Assembly: GCF_030817355.1 (NCBI RefSeq)
Contig: NZ_JAUSZH010000001.1
Span: 3,404,501 to 3,468,500, forward strand
Source: Streptomyces sp. V1I1
Lineage (GTDB): Bacteria; Actinomycetota; Actinomycetes; Streptomycetales; Streptomycetaceae
DNA length: 64,000 nucleotides
Reading direction: 5' to 3'
The notes under the pieces are model-generated. The model was not told the origin of the DNA, did no database searches, and saw only the letters and a program-made list of their open reading frames with translations. Below, piece after piece: positions 18,702 to 28,641 of the stretch (positions are counted from its first letter, which is position 1; every line of letters begins with the position of its first letter). The position numbers and the translations under genes are program-made.

Positions 18702-20130
18702 CGTCAGCCTCCTTTCCGTCACTAGGACCATCACTCGCCCCGGGGGTTCGGGGGTCGCCCCCGGAAATGTCGCTGCCGGGGCCACCACTGACAATCAACT
18801 CGCGCTCGCGGCGCGGTCGTCGGCGAGGCACCGGCGGCAAGGTCTGCCCCGGCAGCGGCGGTACGGGGAATCCGCCCGCCATCGGGTCGAAGGCGGGCTC
18901 CGCCTCCGCGGCCTCCGCCTCCGCCTCCTTCTCCTTCCTGCCGCGGAAGATGTCGGCGACGAAGGAGAGCAGCAGCACCGCGATGACCGCGCCACCGACG
19001 TACAGCACGATCTGCTGGAAGTCGTAGTTCTCGTTCCGCAGCGCCCGTACGGTCGCCACCAGCATCAGCCAGACCACCGATACCGGGATAAGCACCTTCC
19101 AGCCGAGCTTCATCAGCTGGTCGTAGCGGACGCGGGGCAGCGTGCCGCGCAGCCAGATGAAGAAGAACAGCAGCAGCTGGACCTTGATGACGAACCAGAG
19201 CATCGGCCACCAGCCGTGGTTCGCGCCCTCCCAGAACGTCGAGATGGGGTACGGGGCCCGCCAGCCGCCCAGGAAGAGGGTGGCCGAGACGGCGGAGACG
19301 GTGACCATGTTGACGTACTCGGCCAGCATGAACATCGCGAACTTGATCGAGCTGTACTCGGTGTTGAAGCCGCCGACCAGGTCGCCCTCGGACTCCGGCA
19401 TGTCGAACGGAGCACGGTTGGTCTCGCCGACCATCGTGACGACGTAGATGATGAAGGAGACCGGCAGCAGGATGATGAACCAGCGGTCCGCCTGCGCCTC
19501 GACGATCGCCGAGGTCGACATCGACCCGGAGTAGAGGAAGACGGAGGCGAAGGCCGCCCCCATCGCGATCTCGTACGAGATCATCTGCGCGCACGACCTC
19601 AAGCCGCCCAGCAGCGGATACGTCGATCCCGACGACCAGCCGGCCAGCACGATGCCGTAGATCCCGACCGAGGCGACCGCGAGGATGTAGAGCATCGCGA
19701 TCGGCAGGTCGGTGAGCTGCATCGAGGTGCGGTGACCGAAGATCGAGACCTCGTTGCCGGCCGGCCCGAAGGGGATCACGGCGATCGCCATGAAGGCCGG
19801 AATCGCGGCGATGACCGGCGCGAGGACATAGACGACCTTGTCCGCGCGCTTGACGATCAAGTCTTCCTTCAGCATCAGCTTGATGCCGTCGGCGAGCGAC
19901 TGGAGCATGCCCCAGGGGCCGTGCCGGTTGGGGCCGATGCGCAGCTGCATCCAGGCGACGACCTTGCGCTCCCACACGATGGAGAAGAGCACGGTGATCA
20001 TCAGGAAGGCGAAGCAGAACACGGCCTTGATGGCGACGAGCCACCAGGGGTCGCGTCCGAACATCGAAAGGTCCTCAGCCGCGAGCACGCTCCGCTGGGC
20101 CTCCGCGATATTTGCGAGGGTCGGGTTCAC
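18694..20130 (-). CDS. nuoH: NADH-quinone oxidoreductase subunit H with long C-terminal tail
   Basis: A 478-aa membrane subunit forming the quinone-binding chamber with NuoB and NuoD. Conserved loops seen are [43 protein letters not shown] ([16 protein letters not shown]), the E-rich [20 protein letters not shown] loop and [18 protein letters not shown]. The family domain ends near residue 395. The last 80 residues are charged and then proline-rich, an actinobacterial-style extension. GTG start at 20130, in GTGA overlap with nuoG. Confidence 0.95.
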   Translation of the reverse strand: MNPTLANIAEAQRSVLAAEDLSMFGRDPWWLVAIKAVFCFAFLMITVLFSIVWERKVVAWMQLRIGPNRHGPWGMLQSLADGIKLMLKEDLIVKRADKVVYVLAPVIAAIPAFMAIAVIPFGPAGNEVSIFGHRTSMQLTDLPIAMLYILAVASVGIYGIVLAGWSSGSTYPLLGGLRSCAQMISYEIAMGAAFASVFLYSGSMSTSAIVEAQADRWFIILLPVSFIIYVVTMVGETNRAPFDMPESEGDLVGGFNTEYSSIKFAMFMLAEYVNMVTVSAVSATLFLGGWRAPYPISTFWEGANHGWWPMLWFVIKVQLLLFFFIWLRGTLPRVRYDQLMKLGWKVLIPVSVVWLMLVATVRALRNENYDFQQIVLYVGGAVIAVLLLSFVADIFRGRKEKEAEAEAAEAEPAFDPMAGGFPVPPLPGQTLPPVPRRRPRRERELIVSGGPGSDISGGDPRTPGASDGPSDGKEADGV

Positions 20131-22637
20131 GCTCGCACCTCCGGTACGTCAGGGGTGGCGGTCTCTGCCGCCGCCGGGCCGATGCGGACCAGCTGCCCGG
20201 GGACTGCACCGGTGTCCGAAGTGACGCCGCCGCCGGCCGAGTTCAGCGGGAGCCACACCACCCGGTCGGGCATCTCGCTCACCTGGAGCGGGAACCTGAC
20301 CGAGCCGGCGGGGCCGGTGACGGCGAGGACGTCGCCGTCCTTCACACCCGTCTCGGCCGCCGTCGCCGCGGAGAGCCGGGCGACCGCCGCGTGGCGGGTG
20401 CCCGCCAGCGCCTCGTCGCCCTGCTGGAGCAGGCCCTGGTCGAGCAGCAGCCGGTGGCCGGCGAGGACCGCCTCGCCCTCGCCCGGGCGGGGCAGGGACT
20501 GGGCGGACTCATTGGGCTCCGTGGCCCGTGGTCCGTCCCACGTGCCCAGCCGGTCCAGCTCGTTGCGTACGGACTTGAGGTCCGGCAGCCCGAAGCTGAC
20601 GTCGAGCGCGTCCGCCAGCATGTGCAGCACCCGCGCATCGGCCGGCGCCAGGCGGCGCGTCATGTGCTCGGGCTTCAGCGGGGCCTCGAACAGCCTCGCC
20701 CTGCCCTCCCAGTTGAGGAACGTGCCCGGCTTCTCGGCGACGGCCGCGACCGGGAAGACCACGTCCGCCCGCTCGGTGACCTCGCTGGGCCGCAGCTCCA
20801 GGGAGACCAGGAAGCCGACCGCGTCGAGTGCCTCACGTGCGCGCTGCGGATCGGGCAGGTCCGCGACCTCGACGCCCGCCACCAGCAGCGCGCCCAGTTC
20901 GCCGGTGGCCGCGGCCTCGACGATCTGGCCGGTGTCGCGGCCGTAACGGTGCGGGAGTTCGCGTACGCGCCAGGCCGCCGCGGTCTCCTCGCGGGCCCGT
21001 GGGTCGGTGGCCGGGCGGCCACCGGGCAGCAGCGAGGGGATCGCGCCCGCCTCGAGCGCGCCGCGCTCGCCCGCCCTGCGCGGGATCCACACCAGCTGCG
21101 CGCCGGTCGCGGTCGCGGCCCGTACCGCGGCGGTCAGTCCGCCGGGCACGGCGGCGAGCCGCTCGCCGACGACGATGACCGCGCCGTCGGAGCGCAGCAC
21201 CTCGGCCGCCTTCGCGCCGTCGCCGTCCAGGCCCGCGCCGCCGCTCAACGCGTCCAGCCACTCGGTCTCGGTGCCGGGGGCGGCGGGGAGCAGTGTGCCG
21301 CCCGCCTTCGTCAGGCCACGGGTGGCGTGTGTGGCCAGCGCGAAGGTGCGCTGGCCGTGCTTGCGGTTGGCCTTGCGAAGCCGCAGGAAGACACCGGGGG
21401 CCTCCTCCTCGGACTCGACCCCGACCAGCAGGACCGCCGGGGCCTTCTCCAGGGAGGTGTAGGTGACCCCGCTGCCGTCCACGTCCCGGCCGCGCCCCGC
21501 GACGCGGGCGGCCAGGAAGTCGGCCTCCTCGCTGCTGTGCACGCGTGCGCGGAAGTCGACGTCGTTGGTGGCGAGGGCGACCCGGGCGAACTTGGCGTAC
21601 GCGTACGAGTCCTCGACGGTCAGCCGGCCGCCCACCAGGACACCGGCCCGGCCGCGGGCCGCGCTCAGGCCGCGGGCCGCCGCCTCCAGCGCCTCCGGCC
21701 AGCTCGCGGGCTCCAGTTCACCCTGGTCGTTTCGTACGAGAGGAGTCGTGAGCCGGTCGGGCTTCTGCGCGTAACGGAAGCCGAAGCGCCCCTTGTCGCA
21801 GATCCACTCCTCGTTGACCTCGGGGTCCTCGGCCGCGAGCCGCCGCATGACCTTGCCGCGGCGGTGGTCCGTACGCGTCGCGCAGCCGCCCGCGCAGTGC
21901 TCGCACACCGAAGGCGACGACACCAGGTCGAAGGGGCGGGAGCGGAAGCGGTACGCGGCCGACGTCAGCGCGCCCACCGGGCAGATCTGGATGGTGTTCC
22001 CGGAGAAGTACGACTCGAATGGGTCGCCCTCTCCGGTGCCGACCTGCTGGAGCGCACCGCGCTCGAGCAGCTCGATCATCGGGTCGCCCGCGACCTGGTT
22101 GGAGAACCGGGTGCACCGGGCGCACAGCACGCACCGCTCGCGGTCGAGCAGCACCTGCGTGGAGATCGGGACGGGCTTCTCGAACGTCCGCTTCTTGCCC
22201 TCGAAGCGGGTGTCCGGGTCTCCGACCTGCATCGCCTGGTTCTGCAGGGGGCACTCGCCGCCCTTGTCGCAGACCGGGCAGTCCAGCGGGTGGTTGATGA
22301 GGAGCAGCTCCATCACACCGCGCTGGGCCTTCTCGGCGACCGGCGAGGTGAGCTGCGACTTGACGACCATGCCGTCGGTGCAGGTGATGGTGCAGGACGC
22401 CATCGGCTTGCGCTGGCCCTCGACCTCGACGATGCACTGGCGGCAGGCGCCGACCGGGTCGAGGAGGGGGTGGTCGCAGAACCGCGGGATCTCGATGCCG
22501 AGCATTTCGGCGGCCCGGATGACCAGAGTGCCCTTGGGCACGCTGATCTCGATCCCGTCGATCGTCAGCGACACGAGATCTTCCGGCGGAACGGCCGCGT
22601 TGCCGCCTCCGGCGGGGTTGGACGTCGTGACGGTCAT
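20127..22637 (-). CDS. nuoG: NADH-quinone oxidoreductase subunit G
   Basis: An 836-aa peripheral subunit with Fe-S clusters. The N-terminal 2Fe-2S ferredoxin part has [15 protein letters not shown]. It is followed by the His-Cys3 4Fe-4S ligands ([17 protein letters not shown]), [13 protein letters not shown], and a molybdopterin-oxidoreductase-like 4Fe-4S domain with CEHCAGGC. From about residue 230 the protein is a cofactor-less molybdopterin-oxidoreductase fold. ATG at 22637 ([11 protein letters not shown]) overlaps the stop of the small ORF 22634-22738, not nuoF directly. Confidence 0.95.
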   Translation of the reverse strand: MTVTTSNPAGGGNAAVPPEDLVSLTIDGIEISVPKGTLVIRAAEMLGIEIPRFCDHPLLDPVGACRQCIVEVEGQRKPMASCTITCTDGMVVKSQLTSPVAEKAQRGVMELLLINHPLDCPVCDKGGECPLQNQAMQVGDPDTRFEGKKRTFEKPVPISTQVLLDRERCVLCARCTRFSNQVAGDPMIELLERGALQQVGTGEGDPFESYFSGNTIQICPVGALTSAAYRFRSRPFDLVSSPSVCEHCAGGCATRTDHRRGKVMRRLAAEDPEVNEEWICDKGRFGFRYAQKPDRLTTPLVRNDQGELEPASWPEALEAAARGLSAARGRAGVLVGGRLTVEDSYAYAKFARVALATNDVDFRARVHSSEEADFLAARVAGRGRDVDGSGVTYTSLEKAPAVLLVGVESEEEAPGVFLRLRKANRKHGQRTFALATHATRGLTKAGGTLLPAAPGTETEWLDALSGGAGLDGDGAKAAEVLRSDGAVIVVGERLAAVPGGLTAAVRAATATGAQLVWIPRRAGERGALEAGAIPSLLPGGRPATDPRAREETAAAWRVRELPHRYGRDTGQIVEAAATGELGALLVAGVEVADLPDPQRAREALDAVGFLVSLELRPSEVTERADVVFPVAAVAEKPGTFLNWEGRARLFEAPLKPEHMTRRLAPADARVLHMLADALDVSFGLPDLKSVRNELDRLGTWDGPRATEPNESAQSLPRPGEGEAVLAGHRLLLDQGLLQQGDEALAGTRHAAVARLSAATAAETGVKDGDVLAVTGPAGSVRFPLQVSEMPDRVVWLPLNSAGGGVTSDTGAVPGQLVRIGPAAAETATPDVPEVRA

Positions 22638-22738
22638 GCCCGTACCTCCGCACGAGGTGAGTCGGACTGCGGTGCTTCGCCCGCAGGGCGGTGGGCGGCG
22701 AAGCCGCGGCCGGGGCTCGGCGCATACGCCTCAGTCAT
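22634..22738 (-). CDS. 34-aa ORF between nuoF and nuoG, unknown
   Basis: The nuoF and nuoG genes are separated by 97 bp. This gap is filled exactly by an ORF whose ATG overlaps the nuoF stop (ATGA, 22735-22738) and whose TGA overlaps the nuoG ATG (22634-22637). The product begins [16 protein letters not shown] and ends in AEVRA; it is polar, without cysteines or a membrane helix. Every junction around it is a 4-bp stop-start overlap, as elsewhere in the operon, so it may be translated simply to couple nuoG to nuoF. I do not recognise it; conservation would decide. Confidence 0.5.
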   Translation of the reverse strand: MTEAYAPSPGRGFAAHRPAGEAPQSDSPRAEVRA

Positions 22739-24114
22739 GCGGTCACCTCCAGGTGCTTGTCGGCCCAGGCGGTCGACCTCGCGGGGTCGAAGGGGCAGCC
22801 CTTGCCGGTGATGTGCTGCTCGTACTCCTCGCGGAAGTACTTGAGCGAGGAGAAGATCGGGGACGCGGCGCCGTCGCCCAGTGCGCAGAAGGACTTGCCG
22901 TTGATGTTGTCGGCGATGTCGTTCAGCTTGTCGAGGTCGGACATGACGCCCTTGCCGGCCTCGATGTCGCGCAGCAACTGCACCAGCCAGTACGTGCCTT
23001 CGCGGCACGGCGTGCACTTGCCGCAGGACTCATGGGCGTAGAACTCGGTCCACCGCGTAACGGCCCGCACCACGCAGGTCGTCTCGTCGAAGCACTGCAG
23101 CGCCTTGGTGCCGAGCATCGAACCGGCGGCGCCCACGCCCTCGTAGTCCAGCGGCACATCGAGGTGCTCGTCGGTGAACATCGGGGTCGAGGAGCCGCCC
23201 GGAGTCCAGAACTTGAGGCGGTGGCCCTTGCGCATGCCGCCGCTCATGTCGAGCAGCTGGCGCAGTGTGATGCCGAGCGGGGCCTCGTACTGGCCGGGGT
23301 TGGTGACATGGCCGCTGAGCGAGTACAGCGTGAAGCCCGGGGACTTCTCGCTGCCCATCGACTTGAACCAGTCCTTGCCGCGATGGAGGATCGCGGGAAC
23401 GGACGCGATGGACTCGACGTTGTTCACCACAGTGGGGCACGCGTACAGACCGGCGACCGCGGGGAAGGGGGGACGCAGCCGGGGCTGACCGCGACGGCCT
23501 TCCAGGGAGTCCAGCAGCGCGGTCTCCTCACCGCAGATGTACGCGCCCGCGCCCGCGTGCACGGTGACTTCGAGGTCGAGTCCGGAGCCCAGGATGTCCT
23601 TGCCGAGGAAGCCCGCCTCGTACGCCTCGCGTACGGCTTCGTGCAGCCGCCGCAGTACGGGGACGACTTCACCGCGCAGATAGATGAACGCGTGATTCGA
23701 CCGGATCGCGTAGGAGGCGATCACGATTCCCTCGATGAGGGAGTGCGGGTTGGCGAACAGGAGCGGGATGTCCTTGCAGGTCCCGGGCTCCGATTCGTCG
23801 GCGTTGACAACGAGATAGTGCGGCTTGCCGTCGCCCTGCGGAATGAACTGCCACTTCATTCCGGTGGGGAAGCCCGCGCCGCCGCGGCCGCGCAGTCCGG
23901 AGTCCTTGACGTACGCGATGAGGTCGTCCGGCGACATGGCCAGCGCCTTGCGCAGTCCCTCGTACCCCTCGTGCCGCCGGTAGGTGTCCAGCGTCCAGGA
24001 CTCCGCCTCGTCCCAGAAGGCGGAGAGGACGGGCACGAGAAGCTTCTCGGGACTCGTCTCTCCCCCGGCCTCCGGTCGGGCGGTGCCCCCAAACTCGGTG
24101 GACAAGGTCATCAC
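22735..24114 (-). CDS. nuoF: NADH-quinone oxidoreductase subunit F (NADH- and FMN-binding)
   Basis: A 459-aa catalytic subunit that oxidises NADH at FMN and passes electrons to cluster N3. FMN/NADH-binding motifs GLRGRGGAGFPTGMKW and ESEPGTCKD are present, and the N3 ligands are in ESCGKCTPCREGT plus a downstream Cys in SFCALGDGAASP. The start is either the GTG at 24114 or the ATG at 24111, both overlapping the nuoE end; the GAGGAGGGGGAG ribosome site suits either. Confidence 0.95.
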   Translation of the reverse strand: MMTLSTEFGGTARPEAGGETSPEKLLVPVLSAFWDEAESWTLDTYRRHEGYEGLRKALAMSPDDLIAYVKDSGLRGRGGAGFPTGMKWQFIPQGDGKPHYLVVNADESEPGTCKDIPLLFANPHSLIEGIVIASYAIRSNHAFIYLRGEVVPVLRRLHEAVREAYEAGFLGKDILGSGLDLEVTVHAGAGAYICGEETALLDSLEGRRGQPRLRPPFPAVAGLYACPTVVNNVESIASVPAILHRGKDWFKSMGSEKSPGFTLYSLSGHVTNPGQYEAPLGITLRQLLDMSGGMRKGHRLKFWTPGGSSTPMFTDEHLDVPLDYEGVGAAGSMLGTKALQCFDETTCVVRAVTRWTEFYAHESCGKCTPCREGTYWLVQLLRDIEAGKGVMSDLDKLNDIADNINGKSFCALGDGAASPIFSSLKYFREEYEQHITGKGCPFDPARSTAWADKHLEVTA

Positions 24115-24965
24115 TCCCCCTCCTCGGCTGCGGGTCCGGCCGGGTGGTCAGGGTCGGAGGCCGAGGTCTGCTGCGGTGCGTCGTGCGAGCTGAGGTGCTC
24201 GGAACCGGGCTGGGGCGGTGCGTCGTGTGCTGCCTCGCCGCGCGGGGAGACCACTCGCGCCGTCGGACTCTCGCCCTTGGCCAGGCGCAGGCCGATCAGC
24301 GAGGCGGGTCCCGCGCCGCCGCTCGCCCCGACCGCGCCCGGGCGCTCGTCGGGGAAGCCCGCGAGGATCCGCGCGGTCTCCTTGTACGTACACAGGGGAG
24401 CGCCGCGCGTCGGCTCGACGGGCCGTCCCGCGCGCAGATCGTCGACGAGGCGCTTGGCGGTCTCGGGCGTCTGGTTGTCGAAGAACTCCCAGTTGACCAT
24501 CACCACAGGGGCGAAGTCGCAGGCCGCGTTGCACTCGATGTGCTCGAGGGTGACCTTGCCGTCCTCGGTCGTCTCGCTGTTGCCGACGCCGAGGTGCTGC
24601 TTGAGCTCGTCGAAGATGGCGTCGCCGCCCATCACCGCGCAGAGCGTGTTGGTGCAGACGCCGACCTGGTAGTCGCCGGAGGGCACCCGCCGGTACATCG
24701 TGTAGAAGGTGGAGACCGCGGTGACCTCCGCGGTGGTCAGGTCCAGCATCTCGGCGCAGAAGCGGACGCCGGTGCGGGTGACGTACCCCTCCTCGGACTG
24801 CACGAGGTGCAGCAGCGGCAGCAGGGCGGACCGGCTGTCGGGGTAGCGGGCGATGAGTTCCCTCGCGTCCGCCTCGAGCCGGGCGCGTACATCGGCCGGG
24901 TAGTCGGGGGCGGGGAGCTGGGGCATACCCAGGCTCACCTCTTGATTAGCTGGTGTGGCTGTCAC
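24111..24965 (-). CDS. nuoE: NADH-quinone oxidoreductase subunit E with C-terminal extension
   Basis: Thioredoxin-like subunit holding 2Fe-2S cluster N1a. The ligands are in [11 protein letters not shown] and [10 protein letters not shown]. The first 200 residues are the normal NuoE. After [19 protein letters not shown] a low-complexity tail of about 75 residues rich in Ala, Pro, Ser, Asp and His follows. Two starts are credible: GTG at 24965, in GTGA overlap with nuoD and preceded by GGGAGG, or ATG at 24926 ([10 protein letters not shown]), where homology begins. I give the longer form, 284 aa. Confidence 0.92.
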   Translation of the reverse strand: MTATPANQEVSLGMPQLPAPDYPADVRARLEADARELIARYPDSRSALLPLLHLVQSEEGYVTRTGVRFCAEMLDLTTAEVTAVSTFYTMYRRVPSGDYQVGVCTNTLCAVMGGDAIFDELKQHLGVGNSETTEDGKVTLEHIECNAACDFAPVVMVNWEFFDNQTPETAKRLVDDLRAGRPVEPTRGAPLCTYKETARILAGFPDERPGAVGASGGAGPASLIGLRLAKGESPTARVVSPRGEAAHDAPPQPGSEHLSSHDAPQQTSASDPDHPAGPAAEEGE

Positions 24966-26284
24966 CGGTCGACGCCTCCCATCACGGGGTCGATGGACGC
25001 GACGGCGACGATGACGTCGGCGACCTGGCCGCCCTCGCACATCGCCGCCATGGCCTGCAGATTGGTGAAGGACGGGTCGCGGAAGTGGACCCGGTAGGGG
25101 CGGGTGCCGCCGTCGGAGACGACATGGACGCCGAGCTCGCCCTTGGGCGACTCGACGGCCGCGTACGCCTGTCCGGGCGGCACCCGGAAGCCCTCGGTCA
25201 CCAGCTTGAAGTGGTGGATCAGGGCCTCCATCGAGGTGCCCATGATCTTCTTGATGTGGTCGAGGGAGTTGCCGAGACCGTCGGGGCCGAGCGCGAGCTG
25301 CGCGGGCCAGGCGATCTTCTTGTCGGCGACCATGACCGGTCCCGGCTCGAGCCGGTCCAGGCACTGCTCGACGATGCGCAGCGACTGCCGCATCTCCTCC
25401 AGGCGGATGAGGAAGCGGCCGTACGCGTCGCAGCTGTCGGCGGTCGGGACGTCGAACTCGTACGTCTCGTAGCCGCAGTAGGGGTCGGTCTTGCGCAGAT
25501 CGTGGGCGAGGCCCGCCGCGCGCAGGATCGGCCCGGTGGCGCCCAGTGCCATGCAGCCGGTCAGATCGAGGTAGCCGACGTCCTGCATACGGGCCTTGAA
25601 GATGGGGTTGCCGGTGGCGAGCTTGTCGTACTCCGGCAGGTTCTTGGTCATCTTCTTGACCAACTCGCGCACCGCGTCGACCGCGCCGGGCGGCAGGTCC
25701 TGGGCGAGTCCTCCTGGCCGGATGAACGCGTGGTTCATCCGCAGGCCGGTGATCAGTTCGTACAGGTCCAGGATCATTTCGCGGTCCCGGAACCCGTAGA
25801 TCATGATCGTGGTGGCGCCGAGCTCCATACCGCCGGTGGCGATGGCCACCAGGTGGGAGGAGAGCCGGTTGAGCTCCATCAGCAGGACGCGGATGATGCT
25901 GGCCCGGTCCGGGATCTGGTCCGTGATGCCGAGCAGCTTCTCCACGCCCAGGCAGTACGCCGTCTCGTTGTAGAACGAGGTGAGGTAGTCCATGCGCGTG
26001 ACGAAGGTGGTGCCCTGCGTCCAGGTCCGGAATTCGAGGTTCTTCTCGATGCCGGTGTGGAGGTAGCCGATGCCGCAGCGGGCCTCGGTGACCGTCTCTC
26101 CGTCGATCTCCAGGATCAGCCGGAGCACACCGTGCGTGGAGGGGTGCTGCGGGCCCATGTTGACGACGATCCGCTCGTCGTCGGCCTTGGCCGCGGACTG
26201 GACGACCTCGTCCCAGTCGCCGCCGGTGACTGTATAGACAGTCCCCTCGGTGGTCTCGCGGGCAGAAGCGTGAGAAGTAGACAT
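24962..26284 (-). CDS. nuoD: NADH-quinone oxidoreductase subunit D
   Basis: A 440-aa 49-kDa subunit, related to the large subunit of NiFe hydrogenases, that lines the quinone site with NuoB. Motifs seen are [22 protein letters not shown] (quinone-site His in the PSTHG loop), GYLHTGIEK and the C-terminal DPVMGGVDR ending. Its ATG coincides with the last base of nuoC (26284), so the genes are translationally coupled. Confidence 0.95.
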   Translation of the reverse strand: MSTSHASARETTEGTVYTVTGGDWDEVVQSAAKADDERIVVNMGPQHPSTHGVLRLILEIDGETVTEARCGIGYLHTGIEKNLEFRTWTQGTTFVTRMDYLTSFYNETAYCLGVEKLLGITDQIPDRASIIRVLLMELNRLSSHLVAIATGGMELGATTIMIYGFRDREMILDLYELITGLRMNHAFIRPGGLAQDLPPGAVDAVRELVKKMTKNLPEYDKLATGNPIFKARMQDVGYLDLTGCMALGATGPILRAAGLAHDLRKTDPYCGYETYEFDVPTADSCDAYGRFLIRLEEMRQSLRIVEQCLDRLEPGPVMVADKKIAWPAQLALGPDGLGNSLDHIKKIMGTSMEALIHHFKLVTEGFRVPPGQAYAAVESPKGELGVHVVSDGGTRPYRVHFRDPSFTNLQAMAAMCEGGQVADVIVAVASIDPVMGGVDR

Positions 26285-27018
26285 CAGCTGTACGACCTCC
26301 GCTGGTCCGGAGCCGGGATCTGAGCGCCCTTGTACTCGACGGCGATGCCGCCGAGCGGATAGTCCTTGCGCTGCGGGAAGCCCTGCCAGTCGTCCGGCAT
26401 CATGATCCGCGTCAGGGCGGGGTGGCCGTCGAAGACGAGCCCGAAGAAGTCGTACGTCTCGCGCTCGTGCCAGTCGTTGGTCGGGTAGACCGCGACCAGC
26501 GACGGGACGTGCGGGTCGCTGTCCGGGGCGGAGACCTCGAGGCGGATCAGCCGGCCGTGGGTGATCGAGCGCAGGTGGTAGACGGCGTGCAGCTCGCGGC
26601 CCTTGTCCTCGGGAAAGTGGACGCCGCTGACGCCTGTACAGAGCTCGAATCGGAGCGCCGGGTCGTCGCGCAGGGTGCGCGCCACCTTCAGGAGGTGCTC
26701 GCGGGCGATGTGGAAGGTGACCTCGCCGCGGTCGACGACCGTCTTCTCGATGGCGTTCTCGGGGACGAGTCCCTGTTCTTCCAGCGCGCCTTCCAGCTCG
26801 TCGGCCACCTCGTCGAAGTACCCGCCGTAGGGGCGGCTCGCGGGCCCCGGGAGGCGTACGGAGCGGATGAGCCCGCCGTAGCCGGAGGTGTCGCCACCGT
26901 TGTTCGCACCGAACATGCCGCGCTGGACGCGGATCTCCTCGCCGTGCTCACCACGCTGGCCGGGCAGGTTCTGCGCGCCGACTTCCTTGTCGGGGTTCGG
27001 CTCACTGGTCTCGCTCAC
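26284..27018 (-). CDS. nuoC: NADH-quinone oxidoreductase subunit C
   Basis: A 244-aa 30-kDa subunit of the peripheral arm. The core shows [26 protein letters not shown] and the signature [40 protein letters not shown]. About 60 N-terminal residues (to DEVADELEG) are an actinobacterial extension rich in Gly. The GTG at 27018 overlaps the nuoB stop (GTGA). Confidence 0.95.
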   Translation of the reverse strand: MSETSEPNPDKEVGAQNLPGQRGEHGEEIRVQRGMFGANNGGDTSGYGGLIRSVRLPGPASRPYGGYFDEVADELEGALEEQGLVPENAIEKTVVDRGEVTFHIAREHLLKVARTLRDDPALRFELCTGVSGVHFPEDKGRELHAVYHLRSITHGRLIRLEVSAPDSDPHVPSLVAVYPTNDWHERETYDFFGLVFDGHPALTRIMMPDDWQGFPQRKDYPLGGIAVEYKGAQIPAPDQRRSYS

Positions 27019-27570
27019 CGGAGCAGCCCCTTCATCTCAATGGTGGGGAGCGCCTTGAGGGCCGCTTCCTCCGCCTCGCGGGCCGCCTCCTCCGCGTTCA
27101 CGCCGAGCTTGGAGGTCTGGATCTTCTGGTGAAGCTTGAGGATCGCGTCCATCAGCATCTCCGGACGCGGCGGGCAGCCTGGCAAATAGATGTCAACAGG
27201 AACAATGTGGTCAACGCCCTGCACAATCGCGTAATTGTTGAACATTCCGCCCGATGATGCGCAAACACCCATGGAAATAACCCACTTGGGGTTGGGCATC
27301 TGGTCGTAGACCTGCCGCAGGACGGGCGCCATCTTCTGGCTGACCCGCCCCGCCACGATCATCAGGTCGGCCTGGCGCGGTGAGCCGCGGAAGACCTCCA
27401 TGCCGAAGCGGGCCAGGTCGTAACGGCCGGCGCCGGTCGTCATCATCTCGATGGCGCAGCAGGCCAGGCCGAAGGTCGCCGGGAAGACGGATGACTTGCG
27501 CACCCAGCCCGAGGGCCTGTTCGACGGTGGTCAGCAGGAAACCGCTCGGCAGCTTCTCTTCGATTCCCAT
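27015..27570 (-). CDS. nuoB: NADH-quinone oxidoreductase subunit B, apparent +1 frameshift near N-terminus
   Basis: Subunit carrying cluster N2, the last Fe-S cluster before quinone. The body is intact: [27 protein letters not shown] and [15 protein letters not shown] with all cluster cysteines. The expected start, [21 protein letters not shown], begins at ATG 27570 but lies in another frame. The span 27015-27570 is 556 nt, one more than a multiple of three. Removing one base from the G run at 27508-27510 restores ...[19 protein letters not shown] and a normal 184-aa protein. As read, only a GTG at 27503 (MRKSSVFP) gives the downstream frame, and it lacks a good ribosome site. Either a sequencing error or a damaging mutation. 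Confidence 0.85.
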
Positions 27571-27589
27571 TGGTGTGCTCCTCAGCCCC

Positions 27590-27949
27590 TCAGTCCCATT
27601 CCAGGCCGCCCCGCCGCCATACATACGCGTAGGCGACGAAGACGGTGAGCACGAAGAGCAGCATCTCCACGAGCCCGAAAAGCCCCAGGGCGTCGAAGGT
27701 GACCGCCCAGGGGTAGAGGAAGACGATCTCGATGTCGAAGACGATGAAGAGCATCGCCGTCAGGTAGTACTTGATGGGAAAGCGGCCGCCTCCGGCCGGC
27801 GTCGGAGTCGGCTCGATGCCGCACTCGTACGCCTCCATTTTTGCCCGGTTGTACCGCTTGGGGCCGATAAGCGTGGCCATGACCACGGAGAAGATCGCAA
27901 ACCCTGCCCCGAGGGCGCCGAGCACAAGGATGGGCGCGTAAGCATTCAC
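27590..27949 (-). CDS. nuoA: NADH-quinone oxidoreductase subunit A
   Basis: A 119-aa, three-helix membrane subunit and first gene of the nuo operon. Conserved signatures are KMEAYECGIEPT (the quinone-site loop with Cys) and FIVFDIEIVFLYPWA in helix 2. The GTG at 27949 (MNAYAPILVLG) is chosen over an upstream GTG because GGAGCGAGGAGG precedes it at good spacing and homology starts there. The gap to nuoB is 19 bp. Confidence 0.95.
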   Translation of the reverse strand: MNAYAPILVLGALGAGFAIFSVVMATLIGPKRYNRAKMEAYECGIEPTPTPAGGGRFPIKYYLTAMLFIVFDIEIVFLYPWAVTFDALGLFGLVEMLLFVLTVFVAYAYVWRRGGLEWD

Positions 27950-28030
27950 CCTCCTCGCTCCTTCCAGTCGTCCTTGACCGTTGGACCGCGCCGGGCATCC
28001 GCCTCGCCGCCTCAGCGAAGATCGTGCACA

Positions 28031-28046
28031 TGTGAGGCAGTTCACA
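28031..28046 (-). promoter_or_regulatory. Putative Rex operator upstream of nuoA
   Basis: On the nuoA strand the sequence reads TGTGAACTGCCTCACA. It matches the Streptomyces Rex operator consensus TGTGAACNNNTTCACA at all fixed positions but one. It lies about 80 bp upstream of the nuoA start and just downstream of a possible -10 box, where binding would block transcription. Rex is the NADH/NAD+-sensing repressor, and nuoA-N is a known Rex target in Streptomyces coelicolor. Confidence 0.75.
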
Positions 28047-28062
28047 AGCCCGACTGCTCCGC

Positions 28063-28068
28063 ATCCTA
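28063..28068 (-). promoter_or_regulatory. Candidate -10 box of the nuo promoter
   Basis: TAGGAT on the minus strand fits the Streptomyces vegetative -10 consensus TAGRRT. Initiation would fall near 28056, placing the Rex-like site at about +10 to +25. No good -35 hexamer is visible at 17-18 bp, so this is tentative. Confidence 0.35.
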
Positions 28069-28641
28069 TGCCTGCCGGTCTGTGATCTGCGACACGGGGT
28101 GCGACAACGCCTTTGTGATCTCCACCACCCGGCCAACGATCATGAAGTCGGATGAGCGGTGATCTTCATACGCGAAGCGCCCGAGTGGTCACCAGGCGTG
28201 ACATCCGTGGGCGTTACCGCTGGTCGGAGGGTGTGCGCCCTACCAAGCAGTGGCCCGTACGGGCAAATTGGCGATGGACCTCAACGGGTGATAGTGGACG
28301 CCGCCCCACCCGGGCGGGGCCATGGGCGGACCGAAGTGGACAACGTGCCCGCATTCACGAGCCTCCGGCCGCCCGGACGTTGACCTTTCTGTGACCTGCG
28401 CCACGCGCTTGTGACTTCAACAAAAGCGGGCTTGGCCAACGGTGTGAAGGGGTGGTAAGCGCCAGGCAATTCGGACCTTTTATGGAAAGCCCATGATCAA
28501 AGCCGTGATCACGCATGCCCGTATTGCCCGTTACGGCGTCAATAAGGGTCCAAGGAGAGCGGATTCAGAGATTCCGGTCGTAACTGTGGCGCAACACACG
28601 TTTCTTGAAGGAACCGCGCGCCCCTGATAGCGGTTGTACTC

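Larger units (their letters stand above)
27950..28641. other. 692-bp divergent intergenic region between nuoA and NlpC/P60 gene
   Basis: No convincing gene lies here; the short ORFs have no ribosome site or homology that I recognise. It must hold the promoter of the whole nuo operon (proximal part, with the Rex-like operator at 28031-28046) and that of the NlpC/P60 gene (distal part). The stretch 28381-28640 is noticeably less GC-rich than the genes, with several TGTGAC/TTGTGAC words, and would make a long leader for the P60 gene. I looked for the conserved cores of a c-di-AMP riboswitch and did not find them. Confidence 0.6.

Noticed and set aside
18702..18794. Longer N-terminus for NuoI reaching 18794
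   Set aside because: The extra 31 residues overlap the nuoH coding end and have no ribosome site, whereas GTG 18701 has AAAGGAGG nine bases upstream.
28381..28641. c-di-AMP (ydaO-type) riboswitch in the leader of the NlpC/P60 gene
   Set aside because: Such riboswitches precede some Streptomyces wall-hydrolase genes, but I could not find the conserved core sequences here; a covariance-model scan would settle it.
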